Below, one piece after another: positions 7,266 through 15,260 of a stretch of 64,000 nt of DNA. The translations under genes were made by a program, and so were the position numbers. The notes under the pieces were generated by a model. The model saw only the letters and a list, made by a program, of their open reading frames with translations, was not told where the DNA came from and ran no database searches. Every line of letters starts with the position of its first letter. Position 1 is the first letter of the stretch. Source of the DNA: Kineococcus sp. NBC_00420 (lineage in GTDB: Bacteria > Actinomycetota > Actinomycetes > Actinomycetales > Kineococcaceae); contig NZ_CP107930.1 of NCBI RefSeq assembly GCF_036021035.1, forward strand, positions 4,402,001 to 4,466,000, in the 5' to 3' direction.

Positions 7266-9017
7266 GTGCACCCCGACCCCGCTCCCGAACTCCTCGACCG
7301 CGGGTTCACCGACCTGCTGGTCGCCGACCTCGACCGCAGGGTCGCACAACTGCTCGCCGGTCGGGCGGGAACGCTCAGCCCGCTGGCCCACCGCGAGACG
7401 ACCGCCCGGCTGAAGTCCCTCGTGGCGGCCTGGTCCCACCCGGGTTCCGCGCACCACCACGACGACCGGCTGCTCCCGCCGGCCGACGGGCTGCTGCGGC
7501 AGCTGGCCGCGGCGCAGACCCCCAGCGGCCTCTTCGACAGCTCCAACCTCGCCTCCCCGCCGGACACCGCGTTCACGGTCAACGACCTCTGCCTCACCGC
7601 CGAGCTCGCCGGCCGGGAGGAGGCGCTCACCGGGATCGCGGACGGGCTGCGCGAGATCGGGCGCCGCACGCTGCCGCCCCTGCTCACAGGCGGCGTCCAC
7701 ACCCCCAACCACCGGTGGGAGCTCACGAGCGCCCTGGCCCGCCTCGACGCGCTGCTCGGGCACGAGCCCGCCGTCCGCGCACGGGTGGAGGAGTGGCTGG
7801 CCGAGGGCGTGGACCAGCAGTCCGACGGGATGTACTCCGAACGGAGCCCGCTCTACGCCGGTGCCGTCACCAACCCCTCGCTCCTGGTCCTCGCCGACCT
7901 GCTGGACCGCCCCGACCTGCTCGACCCGGTGCGGCGCAACCTCGAGGCGTTCCTGCCCCTGCTCGACGAGGACGGCCTGCTGGAGAGCGTCCACTCCCGG
8001 CGTCAGGACCAGCACGAGGTCGGCCACCCCGGTACCGCGTTCGTGCTGCCCTACCGGCGCTTCGCCCTCGAGGAGGACCGCCCCGACTTCGCCGCCGCGG
8101 CCCGCTCGCTGCAACGCCACGGCCTGGACGGCCGCCACGGCCTGCCCGAGGTGATGGCCCACCCGCGGCTGGGGCTCGCGCTGCCCGCGGGACCCGAGGA
8201 GTGGCGCTGGAGCGGTGCTGCGCAGTTGGCGGACTCCGGCCTGGCGGTCGAGGCGAGCGGCCGCACCCGCACCGTCGTCTTCGGCGGCAGCGACCAGCCC
8301 GCGGTGCAGGCCGTCCGGTCGGGAACGGCCAACACCGCCACCTTCCTGCGCTTCCGGCACGGGTCGGCCGTCGTGCAGTCGCTGCGCCTCTCCAGCGACT
8401 TCTTCGGGCTCGGGCCGTTCCGCAGCGAGACGCTGGAACCCCGCGACGGCGGCGGGTACGTGCTGCGCCAGCGGTTGCGGGCCGGCTACTACCAGCCGCT
8501 GGCGGCGGCCGACCGCGATCCCCTGGGCGCCTACCCCCTGGGGGACGAGGGCCGCTTCCACGCCGCGATGGCCTTCGAGCGGCGTGCCGTCGACGCCGTC
8601 GAGCTGGACACCGAGGTCGAGGTCCTGCCCGGCCCGGACGGGGTCGAGGTGGTCGTGCGTACCGCCGGGGCCGCGACGTCCTTCGCCCTGGAACTGTCCC
8701 TGCGCCCGGATGGCACCCTGGAAGGCGCCGAGCAGCTGTCCGCGGACACCTACCGGCTCACCGGTGAGCGCTGCCGCTGGACCGTGGGGAGCGACGTCCT
8801 GGAGATCGGCCCGGGCGGCGGGGACGGTCCCGCCCAGCCGGCCCACTACTCCGGCGGAGAGCAGTACGAGTACCTGCGGGGCGGTCACGACGCGGAGGGG
8901 GTGCGCCTCTACGTCACCGGCCGGACCCCGGGGACGGTGCGGCTCTCGCTGCGGGTGCGCTCGGAGGGACTCGAACCCCCAACCAACCGGGTAGAAACCG
9001 GTCGCTCTATCCATTGA
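7266..9017 (+). CDS. Putative (alpha/alpha)-toroid polysaccharide lyase-like protein
   Basis: A 583-residue cytoplasmic-looking protein. The N-terminal ~290 residues are helical, with motifs GVHTPNHRWELTSALA and YSERSPLYAGAVTNPSLL. The C-terminal half is beta-rich, as in heparinase II/III-like lyases. I am not certain of the family and no lyase activity is shown. GTG 7266 is supported by GGAGG nine bases upstream. It is divergent from importer 1, so it may process the imported oligosaccharide. Oddly, its last 20 codons (SEGLEPPTNRVETGRSIH at the end) are the antisense of the tRNA-Arg gene. The likely domain end is the strand TVRLSLRV just before it. Confidence 0.6.
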   Translation: MHPDPAPELLDRGFTDLLVADLDRRVAQLLAGRAGTLSPLAHRETTARLKSLVAAWSHPGSAHHHDDRLLPPADGLLRQLAAAQTPSGLFDSSNLASPPDTAFTVNDLCLTAELAGREEALTGIADGLREIGRRTLPPLLTGGVHTPNHRWELTSALARLDALLGHEPAVRARVEEWLAEGVDQQSDGMYSERSPLYAGAVTNPSLLVLADLLDRPDLLDPVRRNLEAFLPLLDEDGLLESVHSRRQDQHEVGHPGTAFVLPYRRFALEEDRPDFAAAARSLQRHGLDGRHGLPEVMAHPRLGLALPAGPEEWRWSGAAQLADSGLAVEASGRTRTVVFGGSDQPAVQAVRSGTANTATFLRFRHGSAVVQSLRLSSDFFGLGPFRSETLEPRDGGGYVLRQRLRAGYYQPLAAADRDPLGAYPLGDEGRFHAAMAFERRAVDAVELDTEVEVLPGPDGVEVVVRTAGAATSFALELSLRPDGTLEGAEQLSADTYRLTGERCRWTVGSDVLEIGPGGGDGPAQPAHYSGGEQYEYLRGGHDAEGVRLYVTGRTPGTVRLSLRVRSEGLEPPTNRVETGRSIH

Positions 9018-9028
9018 GCTACGAGCGC
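8957..9028 (-). tRNA. tRNA-Arg (TCT)
   Basis: A complete cloverleaf of 72 bases on the minus strand: acceptor GCGCTCG/CGAGCGC, anticodon stem ACCGG/CCGGT with loop TTTCTAC (anticodon TCT), and T-loop TTCGAGT. CCA is not encoded. It reads AGA, a rare codon in GC-rich genomes. The 3' end overlaps, in antisense, the last codons of the preceding gene. Confidence 0.95.
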
Positions 9029-9056
9029 TGGTGCCGCCGTCGTGGCCGGCGCGCCC

Positions 9057-9062
9057 ACCCTA
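9057..9062 (-). promoter_or_regulatory. -10 element of tRNA-Arg
   Basis: TAGGGT on the minus strand, 28 bases upstream of the mature 5' end. The tRNA-Pro gene has TAGCCT at nearly the same distance. The -35 region is weak. Confidence 0.45.
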
Positions 9063-9107
9063 GCGAGTGGGCGCGGGCCACAGGGTACGTCCGGCGGCAC
9101 CCGTCCG

Positions 9108-11960
9108 TCAGACGGGTGCCAGCACGGCGCGGACCTCGTCGGGGGTGAGCTCCGTCGCCGGGGCGAAGGCGTCCCCGGCGACGTAGGCCAGCAGCGAACG
9201 CCGGAAGGCCGTGGCCGCGGGGGAGTCGTCGAGGGTCAGCGTGCAGACGACGAGCCGGCCCGCCCCCACCCGGGCCTCCAGCAGGACCCCGAGGCGCCGG
9301 GCGGAGAACCAGGTGTCGATGGGCTGCACCAGCGGGCGCAGACCCGTGGGCAGCCCGTCCAGCACGAGGGCCTTCGCGCCGTGCAGCAGGTCCCACCACT
9401 GCCAGTCGGTGTGTCCCTGCGAGGGGAAGCCCGCGAAGAGCGGGTGCCCCGGGTCGTGGGTGATCCCCAGCGTGTGCGGAGCCTGGTTCCGCGTCCACGC
9501 GGTGTTCCAGAACACGGGGGTGAAACCCAGTTCGACCTCCGTGCGGACCCGGGCCGGGTCCGGGGTCAGCAGCACCGTCGCGCCCGCGGCGGTGAGGCGC
9601 AGCGCCTCCTCGACGTCGGCGGTCCGGGTCACCTCCGGCTCCGGGTCGGGCACGGGGGCGTAGACCCACAGCGACCAGTCGTTCTCGTGGACGGTCCCAC
9701 CGCTCGTCCGGACGCGGACCACCAGCCGCACCTGGCGGGTGCGTTCGCTCCACCCCGGTTCGAGCGTCACCGTGCCCAGTCGTGCGTCGTTGCCGTCGGG
9801 GACCTCGCCCCGGCTCAGCACCCCACCGGCCAGCTGCGACCCCGCGGTGTCCTCCACCCGCCAGGAGACCTCCGCGTCCAGGACGCCCGGCCCGAAGTGG
9901 GCCACCTGGACGTCGAAGGAGAACGCCTCGTCGGTGCGCAGGGTCCGCCGGGGCAGGCGGGCCAGCGGCACGACGGGGCCGCAGAACCGGGCGAACTCCG
10001 TGGCGGTGGCGTAGGGCTTCTCGTCCCAGAACGCGTCCAGGACCCCGACCAGGGCCGTGCCCTGACCCGGGAAGTCGTTGAGCCCCAGCAGGTGGAAACC
10101 TGCGAACCCCGGGGTCCGCAGCGCGGTCTCGACCTCCTCCTTGTAGCAGAGCAGCTGCAGGCGACCCGACGCGTGCAGGAACTCCTCGGCCTGGTCGGCC
10201 ATCCCGCTGCGGCGCAGGAAGTCGGCGAAGATCCCGGAGTTCCTCGGCTGCATCAGCCCGGTGTACTTCGAGGCCTCCTGGAAGTCCGGGTACGCGCACC
10301 ACTGCCCGACCTCGTGGCTGACGACCGGTCGCGCTCCCGCGGTCACGAAGGCGGAGTGGTCCGACTCCGTCTGCGGCGGGGTGGCGTTGAGCCGGGAAGC
10401 GAGTCCCTCCTCCCACCGGTGCAGACGGGGGTCGGGCACGTTGTCGAAGTCGTTCTCCGGGATCGCCGGCCACCCGGCGGCACTCGTCCAGAGCCGGCGG
10501 GGATCGAGACGCCGGAAGTGCGCGACCCAGGCGCCGAGGAACTCCACGTCGCGGCCGGCGGGTTCGTTGCCGTGCGCCATGGCCACGAACGAGGGGTGGT
10601 TCCCGTAGGCCTCGAGGATGCGTTCGGTCTCCTCGTGGAGGAAGCGGTCGACGGGGCGTCCCTCGCCGAGCGCGGCGCCCTGGTTCGCCCAGACCGGGCC
10701 CTCGACCTGCAGGAGGACGCCCTCGAGGTCGGCGGCGGTGAAGGCCGCCTCCGGTGGGCACCAGGAGTGGAAGCGGACCAGGTTCAGGCCGTGCGCGCGG
10801 ACGGTGCGCAGGACCCGGCGCCAGGGTTCCACCTCGGTGGGCGGGTACCCCGTCAGCGGCCACACCGCGGACTCCAGGGTGCCGCGCAGGAACGTCGGCC
10901 GGTCGTTGACGGTGACCTGCGTCCCCCGCACCCCCACCTCGCGCAGGCCGAAGGTGGTGCGCCGCGTGTCGTGGTCCCGGCGGTCGCGCACCGTCGCGAG
11001 GAGTTCCACGGTCACCTCGTAGAGGGCCGGGTGGAACTCGTCCCAGGTCTGCGCGTCCGCGCCGAGGGGCAGGTCGACGTCGAGGTGGCCACCGCTGCCG
11101 GTCATCCCGCGTTCGCCGAGGTCGCGGGGGTGGTCGGTGAGTTCCTGGGCCCCGTCGGAGTCGTAGCTCGCGGTCACGGGCGGCGGGACGTGCTCCCCGG
11201 GGACGTTGAACCGCCGTGCGGAGACGGTCACGCTCCCGTGGCCGATGCCGAGCGGTCCGCCGGCGAGGTCGACCCGGACGCGGGCGCTGCGGCGCGCGAC
11301 GTCGGGGACGACGGTGACGCGCCGGATCGTCACCGGTGGGACCGCCTCGAGGCGGAGTTCTCCGACGACCCCGTTCCAGTTCCCCTGGGTGTGGTCGCTG
11401 ACGCTGTGGGCGTTCGGGCCGACGTCGACGACGGTGCGGTTGTCGATCCGCAGGGTCAGCACGTGCCGACCGGGTTCCAACTCGCCGAGGTCGTGGCGGT
11501 GCGGGGTCGAGAGGCTGCGCTGCGGACCCGTCCGGCGGTCGTCGAGCCAGACGACGGACTCCCAGTGCACCCGCTCCAGGTGCAGGACGACCCGCCGCCC
11601 GGCCCAGTCCGGGGGGACGTCGACGGTGCGCTGGAACCACACCGCCCCGCGGTAGTACGTGTGCGGTTGCAACCAGAAGGGGACCGAGACGTTCCCGTCC
11701 TCGCGGTAGGGCGCGTACCTCTCGTCCTCGTAGAAGGACCGGTCGACGACGAGACCCGTCCAGGGGGTCTCGAGGGTGACGGGATCGCCGAACCCCTGCT
11801 CCTGGACGGACCCCGGCAACGTGAGTTCCCGCGTCGCGACGGCGTCCAGCACCGAGGGGCGGTACCAGCGTTCGTGCTCACCGACCCCGTCGGGGTCGAG
11901 GGCCGTGCGCCAGGGGCCGCTCAGGTCGAGGACGTGGTGATCGGGTAGGTCGTCGGGCAT
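9108..11960 (-). CDS. Glycoside hydrolase family 2 protein (beta-galactosidase/glucuronidase type)
   Basis: A 950-residue GH2 enzyme with an N-terminal jelly-roll (residues ~10-210), an immunoglobulin-like domain, a TIM barrel (~350-640) and C-terminal beta domains. The acid/base Glu is in AHGNEP (466) and the nucleophile Glu in VVSHEVGQWC (550). No signal peptide, so it is intracellular. It cleaves non-reducing terminal beta-glycosides by retention; galactoside, glucuronide or mannoside cannot be told apart. AGGAGG lies just before ATG 11960. It is the last gene of the importer 2 operon and should hydrolyse what that system imports. Confidence 0.88.
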   Translation of the reverse strand: MPDDLPDHHVLDLSGPWRTALDPDGVGEHERWYRPSVLDAVATRELTLPGSVQEQGFGDPVTLETPWTGLVVDRSFYEDERYAPYREDGNVSVPFWLQPHTYYRGAVWFQRTVDVPPDWAGRRVVLHLERVHWESVVWLDDRRTGPQRSLSTPHRHDLGELEPGRHVLTLRIDNRTVVDVGPNAHSVSDHTQGNWNGVVGELRLEAVPPVTIRRVTVVPDVARRSARVRVDLAGGPLGIGHGSVTVSARRFNVPGEHVPPPVTASYDSDGAQELTDHPRDLGERGMTGSGGHLDVDLPLGADAQTWDEFHPALYEVTVELLATVRDRRDHDTRRTTFGLREVGVRGTQVTVNDRPTFLRGTLESAVWPLTGYPPTEVEPWRRVLRTVRAHGLNLVRFHSWCPPEAAFTAADLEGVLLQVEGPVWANQGAALGEGRPVDRFLHEETERILEAYGNHPSFVAMAHGNEPAGRDVEFLGAWVAHFRRLDPRRLWTSAAGWPAIPENDFDNVPDPRLHRWEEGLASRLNATPPQTESDHSAFVTAGARPVVSHEVGQWCAYPDFQEASKYTGLMQPRNSGIFADFLRRSGMADQAEEFLHASGRLQLLCYKEEVETALRTPGFAGFHLLGLNDFPGQGTALVGVLDAFWDEKPYATATEFARFCGPVVPLARLPRRTLRTDEAFSFDVQVAHFGPGVLDAEVSWRVEDTAGSQLAGGVLSRGEVPDGNDARLGTVTLEPGWSERTRQVRLVVRVRTSGGTVHENDWSLWVYAPVPDPEPEVTRTADVEEALRLTAAGATVLLTPDPARVRTEVELGFTPVFWNTAWTRNQAPHTLGITHDPGHPLFAGFPSQGHTDWQWWDLLHGAKALVLDGLPTGLRPLVQPIDTWFSARRLGVLLEARVGAGRLVVCTLTLDDSPAATAFRRSLLAYVAGDAFAPATELTPDEVRAVLAPV

Positions 11961-11988
11961 CGCGGGTCCTCCTATCGGTGGTGGGTCG

Positions 11989-12879
11989 TCAGCTCTTGAC
12001 CGCACCCGCGGTCAGCCCTTCGAGCAGTTGCCTGCGCAGCAGCACGAACACGACGAGGCTGGGGATCGCGGCCAGCACCGAGGCCGCGATGACCATGTCG
12101 ATCTGCCGGCTCTGCGCGCCGTAGAGGGCCTGGATGCCCAGCGGGAGGGTGAACCGGTCGGGGTCGGAGACGATGACCAGGGGCCAGATGAAGCTGTTGT
12201 AGCTGTTCAGGAAGTTCCAGACCGCCAGCGCACCCAGCGCCGGGCGCATCAGGGGCAGGACCATCTGCAGGAAGGTGCGGAACTCCGAGCAGCCGTCGAG
12301 GCGCGCGGACTCGAGGATCTCGTCCGGGACGCTCTGCTCGATGAACTGGCGCATCATGAAGATGCCGAAGGCCGGGGCGACCCACGGGACGATCAGGGTG
12401 ACGAGGGGTTCGGTGACACCGCTCTTGACCAGCACGATGAACAGCGGGACGACGATCACCGCGAACGGCACCGCCAGCGAGCTGAACATGACGTCGAAGA
12501 GGATCCGCTTGCCGCGGAACTCGTACTTGGCGAAGCCGAACCCGGCCAGGGCGCAGACGAAGACGGCCACGACCGTGGACAGCACCGCGACCAGCGTCGA
12601 GGTCGCGAACCAGGACCAGAACGGCTGGGTCGAGAGCAGGTTGCGGTAGTTCTCCAGGGTGGCGGGGGAGGGCAGCAACGACGGCGGGTAGCTGAAGATG
12701 TCACCCCGGGCCTTGAACGAGGCCGACAGCGCCCACAGCAGCGGGAACACGAAGACGGCCACGAGGACGACGAGGACGACGTAGAGCGCGGCCCGGCCGG
12801 GGGTGAGCGGTCGGCGGGTCCGCTGCGGGCGGGGCGCCTGCGCGCGGACCGACGGGTCCTGCTGGACGGTGGTGCTCAC
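11989..12879 (-). CDS. Carbohydrate ABC transporter permease (MalG type, importer 2)
   Basis: A 296-residue permease with six membrane helices and an EAA loop (EILESARLDGCSEFRTFLQM). The GTG start overlaps the stop of the MalF-type gene by 4 bases and GGAGG precedes it. It ends 28 bases before the GH2 gene. It works with the adjacent permease and binding protein; no ATPase is encoded nearby. Confidence 0.92.
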   Translation of the reverse strand: MSTTVQQDPSVRAQAPRPQRTRRPLTPGRAALYVVLVVLVAVFVFPLLWALSASFKARGDIFSYPPSLLPSPATLENYRNLLSTQPFWSWFATSTLVAVLSTVVAVFVCALAGFGFAKYEFRGKRILFDVMFSSLAVPFAVIVVPLFIVLVKSGVTEPLVTLIVPWVAPAFGIFMMRQFIEQSVPDEILESARLDGCSEFRTFLQMVLPLMRPALGALAVWNFLNSYNSFIWPLVIVSDPDRFTLPLGIQALYGAQSRQIDMVIAASVLAAIPSLVVFVLLRRQLLEGLTAGAVKS

Positions 12880-13796
12880 CGGGTACCTCCCACTCCGAAG
12901 ACTCGGTTGGCCGTGCGGCCCAGCGCGAACACCAGGACGAACATGACGACACCCGCGGCGGCGGCGTAGCCCATCTGCTGGCGTTCGAAGGCGGCGCGGA
13001 AGATGAACTGGGCGACGGACAGCGTCGACTCGCCCGGACCGCCCTGGGTCAGCAGGTACGGTTCCTCGAAGATCTGGGCACTGCTCACCAGGGTCGTGAC
13101 CGCGACGAACGCGGTGACCGGTCGCAGCACCGGCAGGGTGACGGCGAAGAACGTCCGGACCGGTCCGGAACCGTCGAGGGCGGCCGCTTCGTAGAGTTCC
13201 CGGGGGACGTTCTGCAGACCGGCGAGGAAGAAGATGGTCATGTAGCCCGTCCACTTCCAGACGACGAGGAGGACGACGCTGAGCTTCGCCCACGACGGGT
13301 CGCCGAGCCAGTCGATGCCACCCCACCCGAAGACGCCGCGGAAGAAGGCGTTGAACAGCCCGAACTCCCGGTCGTAGAACAGGGTGAAGACCAGGGCGAT
13401 GACGATGGGTGAGAGCACGACCGGGGTGAAGTAGGACAGCCGGAACAGGTCCCGTCCGCGCAGCCCGCGGGCGTTGAGCGCCTGGGCGATGAGCAGGGCC
13501 AGCGGGAGGACGACGAGCATGCTGACGGCGACGTAGATCGCGGTGTTGCCGACGGCGGTCCAGAAGCTGGTGTCGGTGAACAGCCAGCGGTAGTTCTGCA
13601 GACCGACGAAGGTCGGGCTGCCGATGCCGGCCCAGTCGGTGAGGCTGAGGTAGGCCCCGACCCCGATCGGGACGATCATGAAGAGGCCGTAGAGGACGAA
13701 GAACGGGGAGATGAAGACGTAGGGGGCCCGGCTGGGGGTCACGCCCGTGGTGGTGGGGGTGACGGGCGTGGTGCGCGGGGCGGTCGTGGTGGTCAT
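12876..13796 (-). CDS. Carbohydrate ABC transporter permease (MalF type, importer 2)
   Basis: A 306-residue permease with a Thr/Pro-rich cytoplasmic N-terminus (MTTTTAPRTTPVTPTTTG), six helices and an EAA loop (ELYEAAALDGSGPVRTFFAV). ATG 13796 overlaps the binding-protein stop by 4 bases. It partners the MalG-type protein encoded next. Confidence 0.92.
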   Translation of the reverse strand: MTTTTAPRTTPVTPTTTGVTPSRAPYVFISPFFVLYGLFMIVPIGVGAYLSLTDWAGIGSPTFVGLQNYRWLFTDTSFWTAVGNTAIYVAVSMLVVLPLALLIAQALNARGLRGRDLFRLSYFTPVVLSPIVIALVFTLFYDREFGLFNAFFRGVFGWGGIDWLGDPSWAKLSVVLLVVWKWTGYMTIFFLAGLQNVPRELYEAAALDGSGPVRTFFAVTLPVLRPVTAFVAVTTLVSSAQIFEEPYLLTQGGPGESTLSVAQFIFRAAFERQQMGYAAAAGVVMFVLVFALGRTANRVFGVGGTR

Positions 13797-15121
13797 TCCC
13801 GGGCCTGCTTCCGGTAGCTCTCGACGGAGTCCGCGATGGCCTGCGCGGCGGTGGAACGTCCACGGATCGCGGCCTGGACGGGCCCGGCGAGCGCCGACTG
13901 GAGGATCGCGAAGTTCGGGCTCTGGTAGAACGCGGGGAGGTCGGTGGCGGCCTCGCCGAGGACCTCGAAGACGCGCTGACCCCCGAGGTAGTCGTCCTCG
14001 ATGGCGAGCAGTTCGGGGTCGGTGTAGAGCGAGCGGAACGTCGGGAGGTAGCCGGCCGCCTTGTAGCGCAGCAGTTGTCCCTCGCGGGTGAGGTAGGTCG
14101 CGGTGAGCAGTTCCTTCGCGGCCTCGGTGTTGACCTTGTCCTTGGTGACGGCGAACCCGGTGCCACCGGAACTGGAGGCGATGTGCCCGCCGCCGGCGAA
14201 GCGGGGGGCGACACGCATGCGCCACAACCCCTTCTGGTCCGGCACGTTGGCCTGCAGACCGTAGGCGTTGTACCAGTTCGGCATGAACGTCCCGATCAAC
14301 TGGCCCTGCTTCAACGCCGCCGCCAGCGGGGCGCCGTACGCGTCGGGGAGGTTGATCAACGTCCCGTTGGCGACGCCGCGGGCCATCCAGTCGACCGTCT
14401 CGACGGCCTCGGGGGAATCCAGGATCAGACCCCCGTCCTCGTCGAAGAACCCGCCACCACGCTGCAACAACCACTGCAGCAGGGAGTTCGCGGTGTCGCC
14501 CGGGGTCCCGGTCCCGACCATGGCCAGCGACTGCCCGGTCCTGCGGTGGAGCGCCGCGCCGACCTCGAGGAGGTCCTCCCAGGTGTCGACGTCGGTCGGG
14601 AGTCCGTTCTTCGCGAACTCGTCCTCGCGGTACCAGTAGATGCTCAGGCAGGTGTCGGACTCGATGGCGTAGACGCCACCGTCGACGGAGTAGGGCTGTC
14701 GGCGCAGCAGGTCGTCGCCGTACTGCGCGAGGTCGTCGGTCCAGTCCACGAGGATGTCGCCCGCGACGCCGCTGCGCATGACGCGGTTGAACTGCCCGAC
14801 CTCGATGCCGGTGAGGTCCGGGGTGCCCTTGCCGACGATCGCCTGGTTGATGAACCGGGTCATGACGTCCCCGGCGGCGCTCTGGGTGACCTGGACGTCG
14901 TAGCGGAACGGCGACGTCGTCGAGAGTTCCGCGGCGGACTCGGTGAACGTCTTCACGTAGCCGGGGTCGTGGGTCCACATCTGCAGGTCCACGGCGCCGG
15001 ACGACGCCGCGGGGCCGTAGGCCGCGTCCGCGCAGCCGGTGAGGGAACCCGCCGCGGCAAGTCCGGCACCGGCCAGGAAGGTCCGGCGGGAGGGGGTGGG
15101 CTGGGGCCATCGGGTCTGCAT
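13793..15121 (-). CDS. Sugar ABC transporter substrate-binding lipoprotein (importer 2)
   Basis: A 442-residue binding protein with a twin-arginine motif SRRTFLAG and lipobox LTGC (Cys30), so probably Tat-exported and lipid-anchored. The start at ATG 15121 has GAGGA just upstream. An in-frame GTG at 15193 lies 6 bases after the TAGCGT -10 of the AraC-type promoter, so a leaderless, 24-residue-longer form is possible. It heads importer 2 and GH2. The ligand is probably a galactoside-like oligosaccharide, judged from the GH35 and GH2 neighbours only. Confidence 0.9.
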   Translation of the reverse strand: MQTRWPQPTPSRRTFLAGAGLAAAGSLTGCADAAYGPAASSGAVDLQMWTHDPGYVKTFTESAAELSTTSPFRYDVQVTQSAAGDVMTRFINQAIVGKGTPDLTGIEVGQFNRVMRSGVAGDILVDWTDDLAQYGDDLLRRQPYSVDGGVYAIESDTCLSIYWYREDEFAKNGLPTDVDTWEDLLEVGAALHRRTGQSLAMVGTGTPGDTANSLLQWLLQRGGGFFDEDGGLILDSPEAVETVDWMARGVANGTLINLPDAYGAPLAAALKQGQLIGTFMPNWYNAYGLQANVPDQKGLWRMRVAPRFAGGGHIASSSGGTGFAVTKDKVNTEAAKELLTATYLTREGQLLRYKAAGYLPTFRSLYTDPELLAIEDDYLGGQRVFEVLGEAATDLPAFYQSPNFAILQSALAGPVQAAIRGRSTAAQAIADSVESYRKQARE

Positions 15122-15199
15122 CGCGTCCTCGTCGACTCGGGGGTGGGTGTCACGGGGGACCACGCCGCGGGTCCGACGTCGTCGTCCGCCCACGCCGTG

Positions 15200-15260
15200 A
15201 CGCTACGTCGCGCGGAGTTCCCGCAACCATGGGTGATCCGACTCAGCCCATGGACGAAAC
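15200..15260 (-). promoter_or_regulatory. AraC-type operator/promoter A (importer 2-GH2 operon)
   Basis: Reading on the minus strand: GTTTCGTCCAT, 17 bases, CCATGG (15227-15232), 21 bases, TAGCGT (15200-15205). The two CCAT half-sites are 21 bases apart, two helical turns, in direct orientation. No -35 hexamer is visible. The distal half lies inside the end of the GH35 gene. Identical architecture is found at sites B and D. Confidence 0.75.

Noticed and set aside
5697-9014. Very long minus-strand frame of 1105 codons
   Set aside because: Only its C-terminal 432 codons have a real protein (the binding protein). The rest is the antisense of the lyase-like gene and the intergenic promoter.
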